A stretch of DNA of 64,000 nucleotides from Brevibacterium sp. S111 (GTDB taxonomy: Bacteria > Actinomycetota > Actinomycetes > Actinomycetales > Brevibacteriaceae). Numbering within the stretch: position 1 is the first letter of the stretch; every line of letters begins with the position of its first letter. The position numbers were made by a program, and so were the translations under genes. Shown here piece by piece: positions 25,577 to 34,430 of this stretch. The notes under the pieces are model-generated. The model saw only the letters and a list, made by a program, of their open reading frames with translations, searched no databases and was not told the origin of the DNA. Location of the stretch: positions 124,001 through 188,000 of the forward strand of contig NZ_RHFH01000005.1 in the NCBI RefSeq assembly GCF_004745075.1, read 5' to 3'.

Positions 25577-25777
25577 GCACTCCCGCCTTCCCCTTCGCGG
25601 AGGTGGCTGCCGCTCCGGCACCTGTCGCGGCTGCAACACTGGCCATTGGTCCAGAACCGGCCGTTGCTCCGTCACCCGCCCCGACTCGAACACCGCTCGC
25701 GTGTGGATGACGGACTTCCATCCACAGGGTCAGGATTCGTCCTTGCCGACGCCCGCTGATCCGTCGATGCTCAGGCC

Positions 25778-26407
25778 ATGAGCTTTCTACAGCGCATCCG
25801 CGAGACCTCGACAAGCTGGGCTCGATCGGCTCGCGTCCGACCACAGCGGATCTTCGCCGCGGTGTGCCTTGCCAGCGCATGCGCATTGATCGTCTGGATG
25901 TTCACTCCCGACGAGGCCGGTACGGCGGTCGTCGTGGCCCGGTCCGATCTGGCCCCCGGTGCGGAACTGACTGCACAGGATCTCACCCTCACGGACTTTC
26001 CTCCCGACCTTGTCCCCGACAAAGCTTTCACCGCTGTCGAGGAGGCGAAGGGCCGCCACACTTCGGCGGGCCTGTCGAAGGGTTCGCCGCTGACAGAGTC
26101 GATGGTCCTCGACCAACAGGCGCTGCCGAAGGGAAGCCGGGATCTGCTCATGCCGATCCGTCTCGCCGATGATGCCTCCGCGGCCCTGCTGCAGCCCGGG
26201 CAGCGGATACGACTCTTCTCATCCCTTCCCGACGGCGGATCGGAAGTCGTCGTCGAGAAGGTGACGATCGCACGGCTCGTTGATAAACCCGACGGAATAG
26301 CCGCCGAATCAGGGCAGCTTGTATCGGTGATCCTCAACGCAGAGGACGCCGGACGTGTTGCCGAATTCGCCGGGCTGCCGATCAGTTTCGCAATTCTGCC
26401 CCGCTGA
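25778..26407 (+). CDS. SAF-domain membrane-anchored protein (CpaB/RcpC-like)
   Basis: 209 residues. A single N-terminal membrane helix (FAAVCLASACALIVWMF) is followed by an extracytoplasmic SAF domain (AVVVARSDLAPGAELTAQDLTLTDFPPDLVPDKAF, with SPLTESMVL). The SAF domain is shared by pilus-assembly protein CpaB, flagellar FlgA and antifreeze proteins. No Flp pilus genes are nearby, so a pilus role is not supported by context. It is a common neighbour of FmdB and mscL in this phylum. Confidence 0.7.
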   Translation: MSFLQRIRETSTSWARSARVRPQRIFAAVCLASACALIVWMFTPDEAGTAVVVARSDLAPGAELTAQDLTLTDFPPDLVPDKAFTAVEEAKGRHTSAGLSKGSPLTESMVLDQQALPKGSRDLLMPIRLADDASAALLQPGQRIRLFSSLPDGGSEVVVEKVTIARLVDKPDGIAAESGQLVSVILNAEDAGRVAEFAGLPISFAILPR

Positions 26408-26558
26408 ACATCCCTCCCAGCCACACCGGCTGCGCCCCGTCGCCTCACTCATACCGGATGGCTGAGCGGCAGGTTGCCGACTGAACACGGCGTGCCGAAG
26501 AGTTCCTATCTGTGGAATGGGTCAACAATGGGGCGGTGAGACTCGCGCCGCATTTCTG

Positions 26559-26586
26559 CTGACAACGTGTTAACGATGTGTACTAT
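26559..26586 (+). promoter_or_regulatory. mscL promoter
   Basis: CTGACA at 26559-26564 and TACTAT at 26581-26586, with a 16-base spacer, stand 64 bases before the mscL start. Confidence 0.5.
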
Positions 26587-26649
26587 TGGAACGTAATCGG
26601 CCAATACTCAACCGCATTTCAGCGAACACACGCCGAAAGGGTTTCTCTA

Positions 26650-27114
26650 ATGTTTAAGGGCTTCAGAGACTTCATTCTCCAGGGGAATGTCGTCGAACTC
26701 GCGACAGCGGTCATCATCGGCGGCGCCTTCACCGCGATCGTCACCGCCTTCTCCGACAAGATCATCAACCCCCTCATCGCCGCCGTCGGCGGTGCCGAGG
26801 GCCCGGCGCTGTCTTTCCAGCTCAAGCCGGACGTTCCGGAGACGACCATCGATCTGGGTGCGGTCGTCACTGCCGCGATCAACTTCCTCATCGTTGCCGC
26901 CATCGTCTACTTCATCATCATCGTTCCGATGAACAAGCTCAACGAGCTGCGTAAGCGCGGAGTTCCCGAGGAAGAAGTTCCTCCGACCACCGAGGATCTG
27001 CTCGGCGACATCCGCGAGATCCTGCGCAACCAGACCGCTTCCGCTGCCGGACCTGCTGAGGGCCCCGCCAGTGACGGCGGACCGTTCGATCCGAACCAGC
27101 CCCCGCGTCACTGA
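26650..27114 (+). CDS. mscL: Large-conductance mechanosensitive channel
   Basis: 154 residues. It forms a membrane channel that opens under high tension and releases solutes on hypo-osmotic shock. MFKGFRDFILQGNVVELATAVIIGGAFTAIV is the amphipathic N-terminal helix with TM1. A periplasmic loop, TM2 (AAINFLIVAAIVYFIIIVPMNKL) and a cytoplasmic helix (EDLLGDIREILRNQ) follow. The C-terminal tail of about 25 residues is longer than usual and Gly/Pro/Ala-rich. ATG at 26650 follows GAAAGG; the longer frame is outside the family. A strong terminator follows. Confidence 0.93.
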   Translation: MFKGFRDFILQGNVVELATAVIIGGAFTAIVTAFSDKIINPLIAAVGGAEGPALSFQLKPDVPETTIDLGAVVTAAINFLIVAAIVYFIIIVPMNKLNELRKRGVPEEEVPPTTEDLLGDIREILRNQTASAAGPAEGPASDGGPFDPNQPPRH

Positions 27115-27129
27115 TCCGTCGGCGCACGA

Positions 27130-27168
27130 GAAGGGCCCGTCCACCACTTGCTGGTGGACGGGCCCTTC
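27130..27168 (+). terminator. Strong intrinsic terminator after mscL
   Basis: Perfect 17-bp arms (27130-27146 and 27152-27168, GAAGGGCCCGTCCACCA and its complement) with a 5-base loop, followed by TTCATTC, 15 bases past the mscL stop. Confidence 0.85.
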
Positions 27169-27298
27169 TTCATTCCCGAAACAGCTCGCGTCTTCCTGAG
27201 AACCTCGGGCTGAGATCTCGAGCTGATGTCCTCGCGCTGTGGTGCCCGCCCCGCGATCCGTGAACTGAGCTCCGTGAACTGAGATCATCACCGAGCAG

Positions 27299-27496
27299 CT
27301 ATGACCAGTGGGGTGGCTTCTGCGAGCGATAGTAGTCCTTGCTGAAGCCGCCTTCTCCGGTGTCGGCCTCGTTGCGCAGCGTGGCCCGGTAGCGGCGTTT
27401 CGCCGCTTCGACCCGTTCTCTGCGCTCTGCTTCGTCCGCCGGAGGATCGTCGGACACCGCTTCGCTCGGCGCAGCCTCGTCGGGCTGCTCAGGCAT
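27299..27496 (-). CDS. Small charged protein overlapping the helicase-like gene
   Basis: A 65-residue protein starting MPEQPDEAAPSEAV. It has an acidic, probably disordered N-terminal half, then a basic helix (AERRERVEAAKRRYRATLRNEA) and an aromatic end (GGFSKDYYRSQKPPHWS). It begins 8 bases inside the end of the large helicase-like gene, which suggests translational coupling. No known domain can be named. Its conservation next to the large gene would test whether the two act together. Confidence 0.5.
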   Translation of the reverse strand: MPEQPDEAAPSEAVSDDPPADEAERRERVEAAKRRYRATLRNEADTGEGGFSKDYYRSQKPPHWS

Positions 27497-30400
27497 CGTC
27501 GTTCTTCGACTCCGACTGTGCGCTGTCCTCGGATCCCGGCTTCGCATCTCCGGCGGACTCCGCCGCGTCATCACCGGCCGAGTCTGACGTCGCTTCGGCA
27601 TCGGCACCGTCGGCCGCCTCGGCGACTTGGTCGTTGCTCGCGGTCTGGACGAGTCCGGCGGACCGGAGCTCATCGGCGCGGATCTTGCCGGTGTCGAAGG
27701 TCGGCAGGATGTCATCCTCCACGGGGCCGGTCGAACCCGAACGCGGGATGAGCACCTCGGAGCCGGTGACCTTCTTCGCCTGCGCGTGACGTTCACGGTA
27801 CCGATCGACCGCTGCCTGCAGCCGGGAGTCTCCACGGGTGGAGCTGCCCTTCTGCGCGAGCGCGGTGCGCAGCAGATCCTTGATCTCCCCGTCCCCGCGC
27901 ACGACCGCATCGGACTGGATCCAGTCGATCATCTCATCGAGACCCTCCGCCGAGTACTTATGCATCGGCAGTCCCGGCACGAGCTTCGGTCGGCTGCCGG
28001 TACGCCCCACGACCACCGAGGCGGCCCGGGCGGCGTTGAGCACGGCCTGCGGGCTCATCGTCTCAACCGTGGTGCGCCAGACATCGAAGATCTTCTCCGT
28101 CTCGGTCTGCGGATCGACGAACGCATCGGTCGACCACACACGCATGAACTTCCATCCGCGTCGGCTCAGCTGTTCGGGCAGCACCCGGTCACGCTGGCGC
28201 AGGCTGCGCATCGACGCATATTCGGGACCGTCGCCGGCGACGGCGATGATCATCCCGTGTTCGTCCTCCGCCGAGTTCGCCACGGCCAGGTCGATGCCGT
28301 TGTAGTGTTCATGGGCGACGACGCCGAGCTGGAGCAGACGATCGGCGATATCGCCCATCAGCGGATCGTAGATCTCGCCGTGCGGTCCGGGCTGGCTGAC
28401 GCCGCCGGTGGCGATCTCTTCGAGCAGCTGCGGCAGCATGGCCGCTCCCCCGCTGAGTCTGCTGCGCTCGAAGTCGTCGGCTTCGATGCTCGAGACCAGG
28501 GTCAGTCGTTTGCGCGCACGAGTCATCGTGGCCGCGAGGATACGCCTGCCGTCGGGGCCCGAGAGCGCGCCGAAGTCGTGGATGACCCGACCGTGGACGG
28601 TGCGCCCGTAGCCGAGGGTGAAGATCACCGCGTCGCGGGACATTCCCTGCACCCGTTCGGCGTCGGTGACGACGAAGGGCTCCTTCGTCGAGTCGCTGAA
28701 GAACGCCGCCACATAGGGCAGGTCCTTCATCGCCCGCGAGATCGCCGTGGCCACCCTCTGCGCGTGATGTTGGGTGAGCGCGACGACGGCCAAAGACTCA
28801 CGCGACCGGTTCCGCGCGTGCTTGAGCACGAGTTCGACGACGCGTTTGACCTCGGCATCGGGACTTTCGACCCGCCCGGTGCCGATGTCCGTGGGACCGC
28901 GACCGTCGGCGACATAGGAGAATTCGAGCCCGCTGCCCTCCCCCGTGTGCGCGGTCGGAAGCGTCGAGATCGTCGAATCGTAGAAGTGCCGGTTGGCTAG
29001 GTCGATGAGCCCGACCGGGGACAGTCGGTAGGAGTTCGACAGCCGCATCCGCGGCAGGAACTCGCCGAGGTGGTCCTGCACAGAGCGCGGATGGTTCCCA
29101 TCGTCCATCCCGAAGCGGTCGACGGCGATCGAGAACGGGCGCGGGCCGAGCAGTCGGGAGTCACCGAGGGAGATGACCTGGCGGGCACGCGTGATGCCGG
29201 GGACGACGTCGACGACCGAGAGTCGCCCGGCGTCGGCGATGACCACGGCGTCGAAGAGCGGCAGTGCGGAGAACAGCTCAGGCACCGTGTAGGGACTGCC
29301 CATCCACACCGGGGCCAGGGTCGTGAGCAGCTCGGGCGCCTGGGTCGAGATCCGATTCACCGAGGTGTGCTTCGACAGCAGCTCCTGCTTGATGACTCCG
29401 GCGGCGATCGGGTCGGCTTCGATGCCGCGCTTCCAGGCCTGGGCATGGTTGTACCGCAGGCGGGAGGCACCGGCGGCAACGAAGGCGCGGTCGTTCTCCC
29501 GGAAGTCCTCGGCCACCTGGTGGAGAGCGTCACCGTCGTGTCGGCCGATCGCCGGGTCTTCGCCGGCCATGGTCTGGAGCACCGAGGCCCAGTAGGCGAG
29601 GTCGAATTCGGGGCCGACGAGGGAGTCATCGACCTTGCGCCTGCGCAGATCGGCCATGAGGTCGCTGAGGCCCTCGGCATCGAGTTCGCGCTGCAGGCGG
29701 GAGCGTTCGGGCAGTTCGGCGAGGTTCTCCGAGTCTCGGCCCATCGCCTCGGTGCGGGCCTGGAGCTCCTCGATGAGCATCGAGCCGAGATCGCCGCCGT
29801 CGGGTGTGGTTTCGAGGATCGGCGAGAGCTTGGCCATATCGGCTTCGACGCTCTGCAGGATCTCGTCGGCTTCGAGCACGCCGCGCGGAATCTGCGGGCG
29901 ACCGTCGTGGCCGGCGAGGTCGGAGAGGATCACGCGTTGGGAGCGGACATCGATGAGGGCCGAGTGGAGGTCGGCCACCTCGGCCCCGGGACGGAGGAAC
30001 TCGGCAGCGGACTTCTTCAGTCGGCGACGCTGCATCATGCCCATCTCGACGCCGACCTCGGTGCGGTATTCGGGCGTTCCGGTGGCCGCGATGAGGTCGT
30101 CGAGACGGTGGTCGTAGACGTCAGGGGCGAAGCTGTCGAGGGTCTTGCGCACGCGCAGCAGCACCCGGATCGCCCGAGCCCAGTCGTCGACGTTGCGACG
30201 CGGGTTGAGTTTCGCCTTCTGCAGGACAGGTTCGGTCGCCTCCACCAGGTCCGGGATCATTCGGCCGATGCGTTCGGCGACGGTGCGTGCGGCTTCGGCT
30301 TCGTCGACGGATTTGAGATCGGCACCGAACCAGACGGTGTCTTCGACGTCGAGGGTGAAAGCGCCGAGCGAGGCGAGTTCACCGAGCTTTCCGCGCAGCG

Positions 30401-32264
30401 CATTCCGGCGGTCTTCACTCGCCCCGAGGATGTCCTCGCCGAAGCGTACGGGTGTCTGCGGAGAATCATCGCCCGAGGTCAGCTCGGCGAGGTGCTGCAT
30501 CGTTTCGTAGACGGAGACGTCCCAGGGGGCACGTCGGCGATGGAGAGACGAGACATGGTCGGCCAGCGTCGCCCGCTGTTCGTTGAGGTCGTTGAGCAGC
30601 TTCGACAGGTCGGGGCGTTCGGACTTCTCTGCCGAGCCGATGAGGCCGATGAGCTGTCTGCGGATGTCCTCCGAGCCTTTGCGGGTATCGACGGCGAAGT
30701 CGGAGAGGCCCACCTCGTCGAGGCGGGAGGAGAAACTGTCCAGCGCGTCGGAGGTCTGGGCCAGGAAGAGAACGCTCTTGCCCGTGTGGGCCAGCGTCGT
30801 GGCGACTGCGACGGCGACCTGAGTGGCGCCGGTTCCGGGCGGGGTATCGACTACGACCGAGCGACCGGAGACGGCAGCGTCGACGACGGCCTGCTGGTCG
30901 CCGTCGACGTCGATGACGAGGAACTCCTCCTGCGGTTTCCGGTCAGGAAGCGGGGTGATCGGTTCCTTGAGTGCGGCAGGGACGACATCGTCGTCGGAGG
31001 TCGATTCGGCTTCGGCGGTGTCGCTGTCGGCGTCCGCGGCCTGGCTTTCTTCGACGGTATTGCCGTCGGAGTCCGTGCCGGTGATCGTCGTGGCCGCCTG
31101 AGGGTCCGTGGCATCCGATTCGGTCACTGCGTCCGCCGCGGACTCATCGTCGGTGGAGCCCGGGGCCCGACCGGCGGCGGGTTCTGTTGATGCGACGGCG
31201 GAGTCGGTGGACTCGTCGGAGCCGGTAGTCGCCGAGTCCTCGGGCGACGCGGCGCTCAGCGGCTCGTCGGTGATCGGCACGGTCGGCTGACCGTAATCGT
31301 CTTCGTCCCAACCTGGTTCGACCGGCTTCTCGTCCGTGTCACCGGGCTTCTCGCTGGAGTCGGTCAGGGTCTCAGCCGACTTGTCGTCGGCATCCGGCGT
31401 GGTCTCCGTTTCCGGTTTCGCCGGGGAATCCTCCGGTTCGACCGGATCGTTCGACGCCGCTTCGGCCTTCTTCTCCTCGGCCGGTGACAGCGTGTCCCCC
31501 GCTTCGGCTGCCTGTGGCACGTACGAGGGTCCGCCGAGGTTCGCCCGGACGTCTTCGTCACCGGCCAGAGCCCGCAGGACGGGGTGCTGCGTGGGCAGAT
31601 AGTCGGTGGAGAACGGGGTCGCGATGTTCGCGAAGGTCGAGATGATCAGACGGTGGTTGACCCGCAGTCCTGGGACGCTCTGACCGAGCTCGCGGAGGCG
31701 GTCGAGCGCCGGCCCGGGGTCGAACCCCTGCGCTCCCCCGGTGGCATCGATCCAGTCGTCGACGGGCACCTCGAGGTCGTACTCCTCGTGGAGGTGCTGG
31801 ACGAGGGCCGGGTTGATCGTGATCTCGTTGCCGAGCACGATCTCATAGTCCTCGACTCGTGAACCGCGGGGAACGAGAGTGATGTGGCGCATGACCACAG
31901 GAGCGTTGAACTTGTACTTCGCGTCCTTCTCCGTCCACGACGCGAGGCCGATGGCCAGATGGGCGGCGCGGATGCCGCGCTCATTGTCGAGCTGCTCGGC
32001 CTTCGAACGGATGGATTTCGCGCGGCGACGTGCGTCGGCGAGGATGTCGTGATCGCGGATCAGGCTCGATAGGCGGGTGGCTCGACCAGCCAGCAGCTGC
32101 GCAAGACCGGAGGGGTGGGCGCCCGAGAGGTCGATGCTGCCGTCGCGGGAGTCCCTGAAATGAAGCATGGTGTCGCGACCGCCGAGGTGGGCGGCCTGCT
32201 TCTTCCACTCGGCAAAGACCTCTCCGAGTTCTGGGAACTGTTCGTCTGCAACGGAATCCGACAC
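27489..32264 (-). CDS. DUF4011-helicase-Vsr-type protein (Hhe-like), with substituted ATPase residues
   Basis: 1591 residues. The N-terminal DUF4011-like domain (about 20-240) carries TMLHFRDSRDGSIDLSGAHP. An acidic disordered linker (about 255-440) precedes a superfamily 1 helicase core. The P-loop is TPPGTGATQ (474-482) with Ala for the usual Lys. The Walker B equivalent is VVIADAG with D1011-A1012 for DE; LGDSRLLGP (1033-1041) replaces GDxxQL. Motifs V (VQGMSRDAVIF) and VI (TMTRARKRL) look normal. A Vsr-like nuclease region (about 1300-1390) has GIDLAV and RRGWKFMRVWSTDAF, but AGDG replaces ECDG. The acidic tail is disordered. The architecture matches the Hhe defence family as I recall it. 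A GTG start lies 6 bases after TAGGGT. The protein may bind DNA or RNA without hydrolysing ATP. Confidence 0.72.
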   Translation of the reverse strand: MSDSVADEQFPELGEVFAEWKKQAAHLGGRDTMLHFRDSRDGSIDLSGAHPSGLAQLLAGRATRLSSLIRDHDILADARRRAKSIRSKAEQLDNERGIRAAHLAIGLASWTEKDAKYKFNAPVVMRHITLVPRGSRVEDYEIVLGNEITINPALVQHLHEEYDLEVPVDDWIDATGGAQGFDPGPALDRLRELGQSVPGLRVNHRLIISTFANIATPFSTDYLPTQHPVLRALAGDEDVRANLGGPSYVPQAAEAGDTLSPAEEKKAEAASNDPVEPEDSPAKPETETTPDADDKSAETLTDSSEKPGDTDEKPVEPGWDEDDYGQPTVPITDEPLSAASPEDSATTGSDESTDSAVASTEPAAGRAPGSTDDESAADAVTESDATDPQAATTITGTDSDGNTVEESQAADADSDTAEAESTSDDDVVPAALKEPITPLPDRKPQEEFLVIDVDGDQQAVVDAAVSGRSVVVDTPPGTGATQVAVAVATTLAHTGKSVLFLAQTSDALDSFSSRLDEVGLSDFAVDTRKGSEDIRRQLIGLIGSAEKSERPDLSKLLNDLNEQRATLADHVSSLHRRRAPWDVSVYETMQHLAELTSGDDSPQTPVRFGEDILGASEDRRNALRGKLGELASLGAFTLDVEDTVWFGADLKSVDEAEAARTVAERIGRMIPDLVEATEPVLQKAKLNPRRNVDDWARAIRVLLRVRKTLDSFAPDVYDHRLDDLIAATGTPEYRTEVGVEMGMMQRRRLKKSAAEFLRPGAEVADLHSALIDVRSQRVILSDLAGHDGRPQIPRGVLEADEILQSVEADMAKLSPILETTPDGGDLGSMLIEELQARTEAMGRDSENLAELPERSRLQRELDAEGLSDLMADLRRRKVDDSLVGPEFDLAYWASVLQTMAGEDPAIGRHDGDALHQVAEDFRENDRAFVAAGASRLRYNHAQAWKRGIEADPIAAGVIKQELLSKHTSVNRISTQAPELLTTLAPVWMGSPYTVPELFSALPLFDAVVIADAGRLSVVDVVPGITRARQVISLGDSRLLGPRPFSIAVDRFGMDDGNHPRSVQDHLGEFLPRMRLSNSYRLSPVGLIDLANRHFYDSTISTLPTAHTGEGSGLEFSYVADGRGPTDIGTGRVESPDAEVKRVVELVLKHARNRSRESLAVVALTQHHAQRVATAISRAMKDLPYVAAFFSDSTKEPFVVTDAERVQGMSRDAVIFTLGYGRTVHGRVIHDFGALSGPDGRRILAATMTRARKRLTLVSSIEADDFERSRLSGGAAMLPQLLEEIATGGVSQPGPHGEIYDPLMGDIADRLLQLGVVAHEHYNGIDLAVANSAEDEHGMIIAVAGDGPEYASMRSLRQRDRVLPEQLSRRGWKFMRVWSTDAFVDPQTETEKIFDVWRTTVETMSPQAVLNAARAASVVVGRTGSRPKLVPGLPMHKYSAEGLDEMIDWIQSDAVVRGDGEIKDLLRTALAQKGSSTRGDSRLQAAVDRYRERHAQAKKVTGSEVLIPRSGSTGPVEDDILPTFDTGKIRADELRSAGLVQTASNDQVAEAADGADAEATSDSAGDDAAESAGDAKPGSEDSAQSESKNDDA

Positions 32265-32371
32265 AATCCGACCCTAACGAGAAACTGCTGTTTATCAGTG
32301 CTGGCACACCGTGGAACACTGAGGTTTCTTCTACGCTACACTGGGTGATCGTGGTTGAGCACGACCACCTG

Positions 32372-32444
32372 GCCCCCGTAGCTCAGGGGATAGAGCACCG
32401 CTCTCCTAAAGCGGGTGTCGGCAGTTCGAATCTGCCCGGGGGCG
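32372..32444 (+). tRNA. tRNA-Arg, anticodon CCU
   Basis: The 73-base sequence folds into a full cloverleaf. Acceptor arms are GCCCCCG/CGGGGGC, the D stem GCTC/GAGC, the anticodon stem CCGCT/AGCGG with loop CTCCTAA (anticodon CCT in DNA), the T stem GGCAG/CTGCC with TTCGAAT, and discriminator G. CCA is not encoded. This gene is a frequent integration site for mobile elements, and an integrase fragment lies against its 3' end. Confidence 0.93.
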
Positions 32445-32757
32445 CACAAAAAGTCCTGGTCAGACCTCCATCGCAGTGTTTACTCCGATCATTCTTGCTC
32501 ACTCGGTCCGCAAGAGCCTCCGCCCGCCGTTCTGCGAGCTTGTCGGCAACTGCATCCAAGTCTTCATCAAAGAGGTCCGAGTTCACATCGAGCGTGGTGC
32601 TGGGCTTGTCGTGACCAAGCATCCGCTGCAGTGCAAGTACGGATGCCCCTGCGGACACCGCGAGCGAAGCAGCAGTATGCCGTAGCTCGTGCGGAGTCAG
32701 CCCATCGACGCCGGCCCTCCTGGTGACGCTATCCCTTCTGGGGTTTCGGAATCTCAT
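32383..32757 (-). pseudogene. Truncated tyrosine-recombinase (integrase) C-terminus
   Basis: An open frame of 124 residues, against about 380-400 for a full integrase. It contains TPHELRHTAASLAVSAGASVLALQRMLGHDKPSTTLDV, the C-terminal catalytic half with H-x-L-R-H and GH. The usual tyrosine in TLD-x-Y-SDLF is replaced by Asn (TLDVNSDLF). The remaining C-terminal residues are read through tRNA-Arg on the opposite strand. It is surely inactive and marks an old integration event at this tRNA. Confidence 0.75.
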
Positions 32758-33067
32758 CCACTAAATCGCTCGGAGCTTGCGCAAGGCGGATCGATTCAGT
32801 CCTCCATCGCGCCCTTAACTGCGAAGTGCCCTTTTGAAGAGTCGTGTCGAGCTCATGGTGGCCGCCCTAGTGGCAGGGCCTCGGCGAGGGAGCAGTTGAG
32901 GCTGCAGCCGCGGGGGCGTTTCCCGAAGTAAGAGGGCACCGGACGAAGCAATCACCGACTCGCGGACACGATCGATCACGATGCTACCAACGGAACTACC
33001 CTGCTGCCGAGAGGCACTTTCAAACACTACACGCCGCCATGCCCGACGATCACGCGAATTTTCCAGG
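32758..33067. other. No gene seen between the integrase fragment and the symporter gene
   Basis: About 310 bases of mixed composition. Open frames here are short and have no recognisable motif or ribosome-binding site. It may hold further degraded integrase or element sequence. Confidence 0.5.
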
Positions 33068-34414
33068 CTAATGGACCGACGGGATACGCGAGGCGCTCTT
33101 TCGTCGTGAAAGCGCGAATGCGAGCAGAATCGCGAGAATTGCGGTTCCACCCCAGATTCCCACTGCGGTCCAAGTCAGGCCGGCGATAATTAGTGTCGGA
33201 ACGAACGTCACCGCAAGGATCTCATTCTGATTGGCCACCCCTTGGAGAGCGTACTGCTCGAGCGTGCGCGATTGCATATTAGGATCGACGATTCGTAGCA
33301 GTGCGATGCCTTGCGGAACCGCACCGAGGGCCCAGCCGAAGGTGAAGATTTGCTTCTCGAACCAGTTCTCTGTAAGCACTCGCGGTGCGATGACTAGTCC
33401 GATAAAGAGGACGAGGGCCAGGCCGCAGGCGAACAGGATTACCAGCGGAATGGCGTAGTCGGCGACGACAGCGGGGGAAATAGAGGCGATTCCGCAGAGT
33501 ATGAGGACGTCCGTGGCCACTCCGGAGATCGAGTTCATCGATGACTCATCGACCAGCCGATTCGCCTTGAATCGCTTGAAGAGCACGTTAACCAGCAGTC
33601 CAATAAGGAAAGCCACTGAGAACACGGGAACTGAGATTCCGGGCATCAGTTCCTTGAGCCACAACTGGATGCCGTATGCGGCGGCACTGATTGCGGCGAT
33701 GATCCCGACTTGAAAGGCGAGGGATTCAATGCTCGAGCCAGAGAATACATGCCTACCGATGATCGGCCGCTCCTGAGTATCGCTGAGCACTCCGGTACGC
33801 ACCTCTTTAGGGATGCTCGAGAGACCAGCGTAGTGCTTAGCGTACCCGCGTTCGGCGCCGACCTTGGCCAGGATGATTCCGCCGGTGATGCCGATTAGCA
33901 GACCCACAGTCGCTGAGGTGATTGCGAGGTCGGTGATCTCAGGATATCCCGCCTCGGCGAAGACCTGGCCCATGGCCGCGGCCGTGCCGAAACCTCCGGC
34001 CCAGCCAGCGAACAGGACGACTCCGAACGAATCAGTTACGTCGAAAACCGGTTTGAGCAACAAGAGCACGAGGACGATTCCGAAGACGACCTGTACCGAA
34101 TACATGAATACGGTGTAGCCAAAGAACTGGCCGATCGAACGGCCGACTAGCCCGGCGCGGAAATCAGTATTAATCGCGATGCATGCGAATACGATGACGA
34201 CGAGCACGGACGAATAGTTGCCGAATTCCTCAGAGAACGGCAGGACGGCGAGTCCGGACGGGCCGAGCGCAAGACCCAAAGCGCCGCCGATGACAGAAGA
34301 AGGTACGAGTAGCGAACGGAGCGGTTTGATCCACGCGCGCAGTCCGGCGCCGACGGCCAGGAGGGCGCCGATGAGACCCGCGTCAGTGAGCAAAGCCCAG
34401 GCGTTGAAATCCAT
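33068..34414 (-). CDS. gltS: Sodium/glutamate symporter, GltS-type
   Basis: A 448-residue membrane protein with two related halves of about five helices. GGFGTAAAMGQVFAEAGYPE in the first half and FGWALGAVPQGIALLRIVDP in the second are the paired reentrant-loop regions of the GltS family, which imports glutamate with sodium. ATG at 34414 follows GAGGACACACC. It starts 16 bases after the end of the oxidase gene, so both are probably co-transcribed. Base composition is lower in GC than the flanking backbone. The real substrate may be a modified amino acid, given the oxidase partner. Confidence 0.8.
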   Translation of the reverse strand: MDFNAWALLTDAGLIGALLAVGAGLRAWIKPLRSLLVPSSVIGGALGLALGPSGLAVLPFSEEFGNYSSVLVVIVFACIAINTDFRAGLVGRSIGQFFGYTVFMYSVQVVFGIVLVLLLLKPVFDVTDSFGVVLFAGWAGGFGTAAAMGQVFAEAGYPEITDLAITSATVGLLIGITGGIILAKVGAERGYAKHYAGLSSIPKEVRTGVLSDTQERPIIGRHVFSGSSIESLAFQVGIIAAISAAAYGIQLWLKELMPGISVPVFSVAFLIGLLVNVLFKRFKANRLVDESSMNSISGVATDVLILCGIASISPAVVADYAIPLVILFACGLALVLFIGLVIAPRVLTENWFEKQIFTFGWALGAVPQGIALLRIVDPNMQSRTLEQYALQGVANQNEILAVTFVPTLIIAGLTWTAVGIWGGTAILAILLAFALSRRKSASRIPSVH

Positions 34415-34430
34415 GGTGTGTCCTCGGTCC

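Noticed and set aside
29070-31190. 706-residue open frame opposite the helicase-like gene
   Set aside because: It is an antisense shadow in GC-rich coding DNA, with Gly/Arg/Val-biased translation and no motif; the minus-strand gene has clear helicase motifs.
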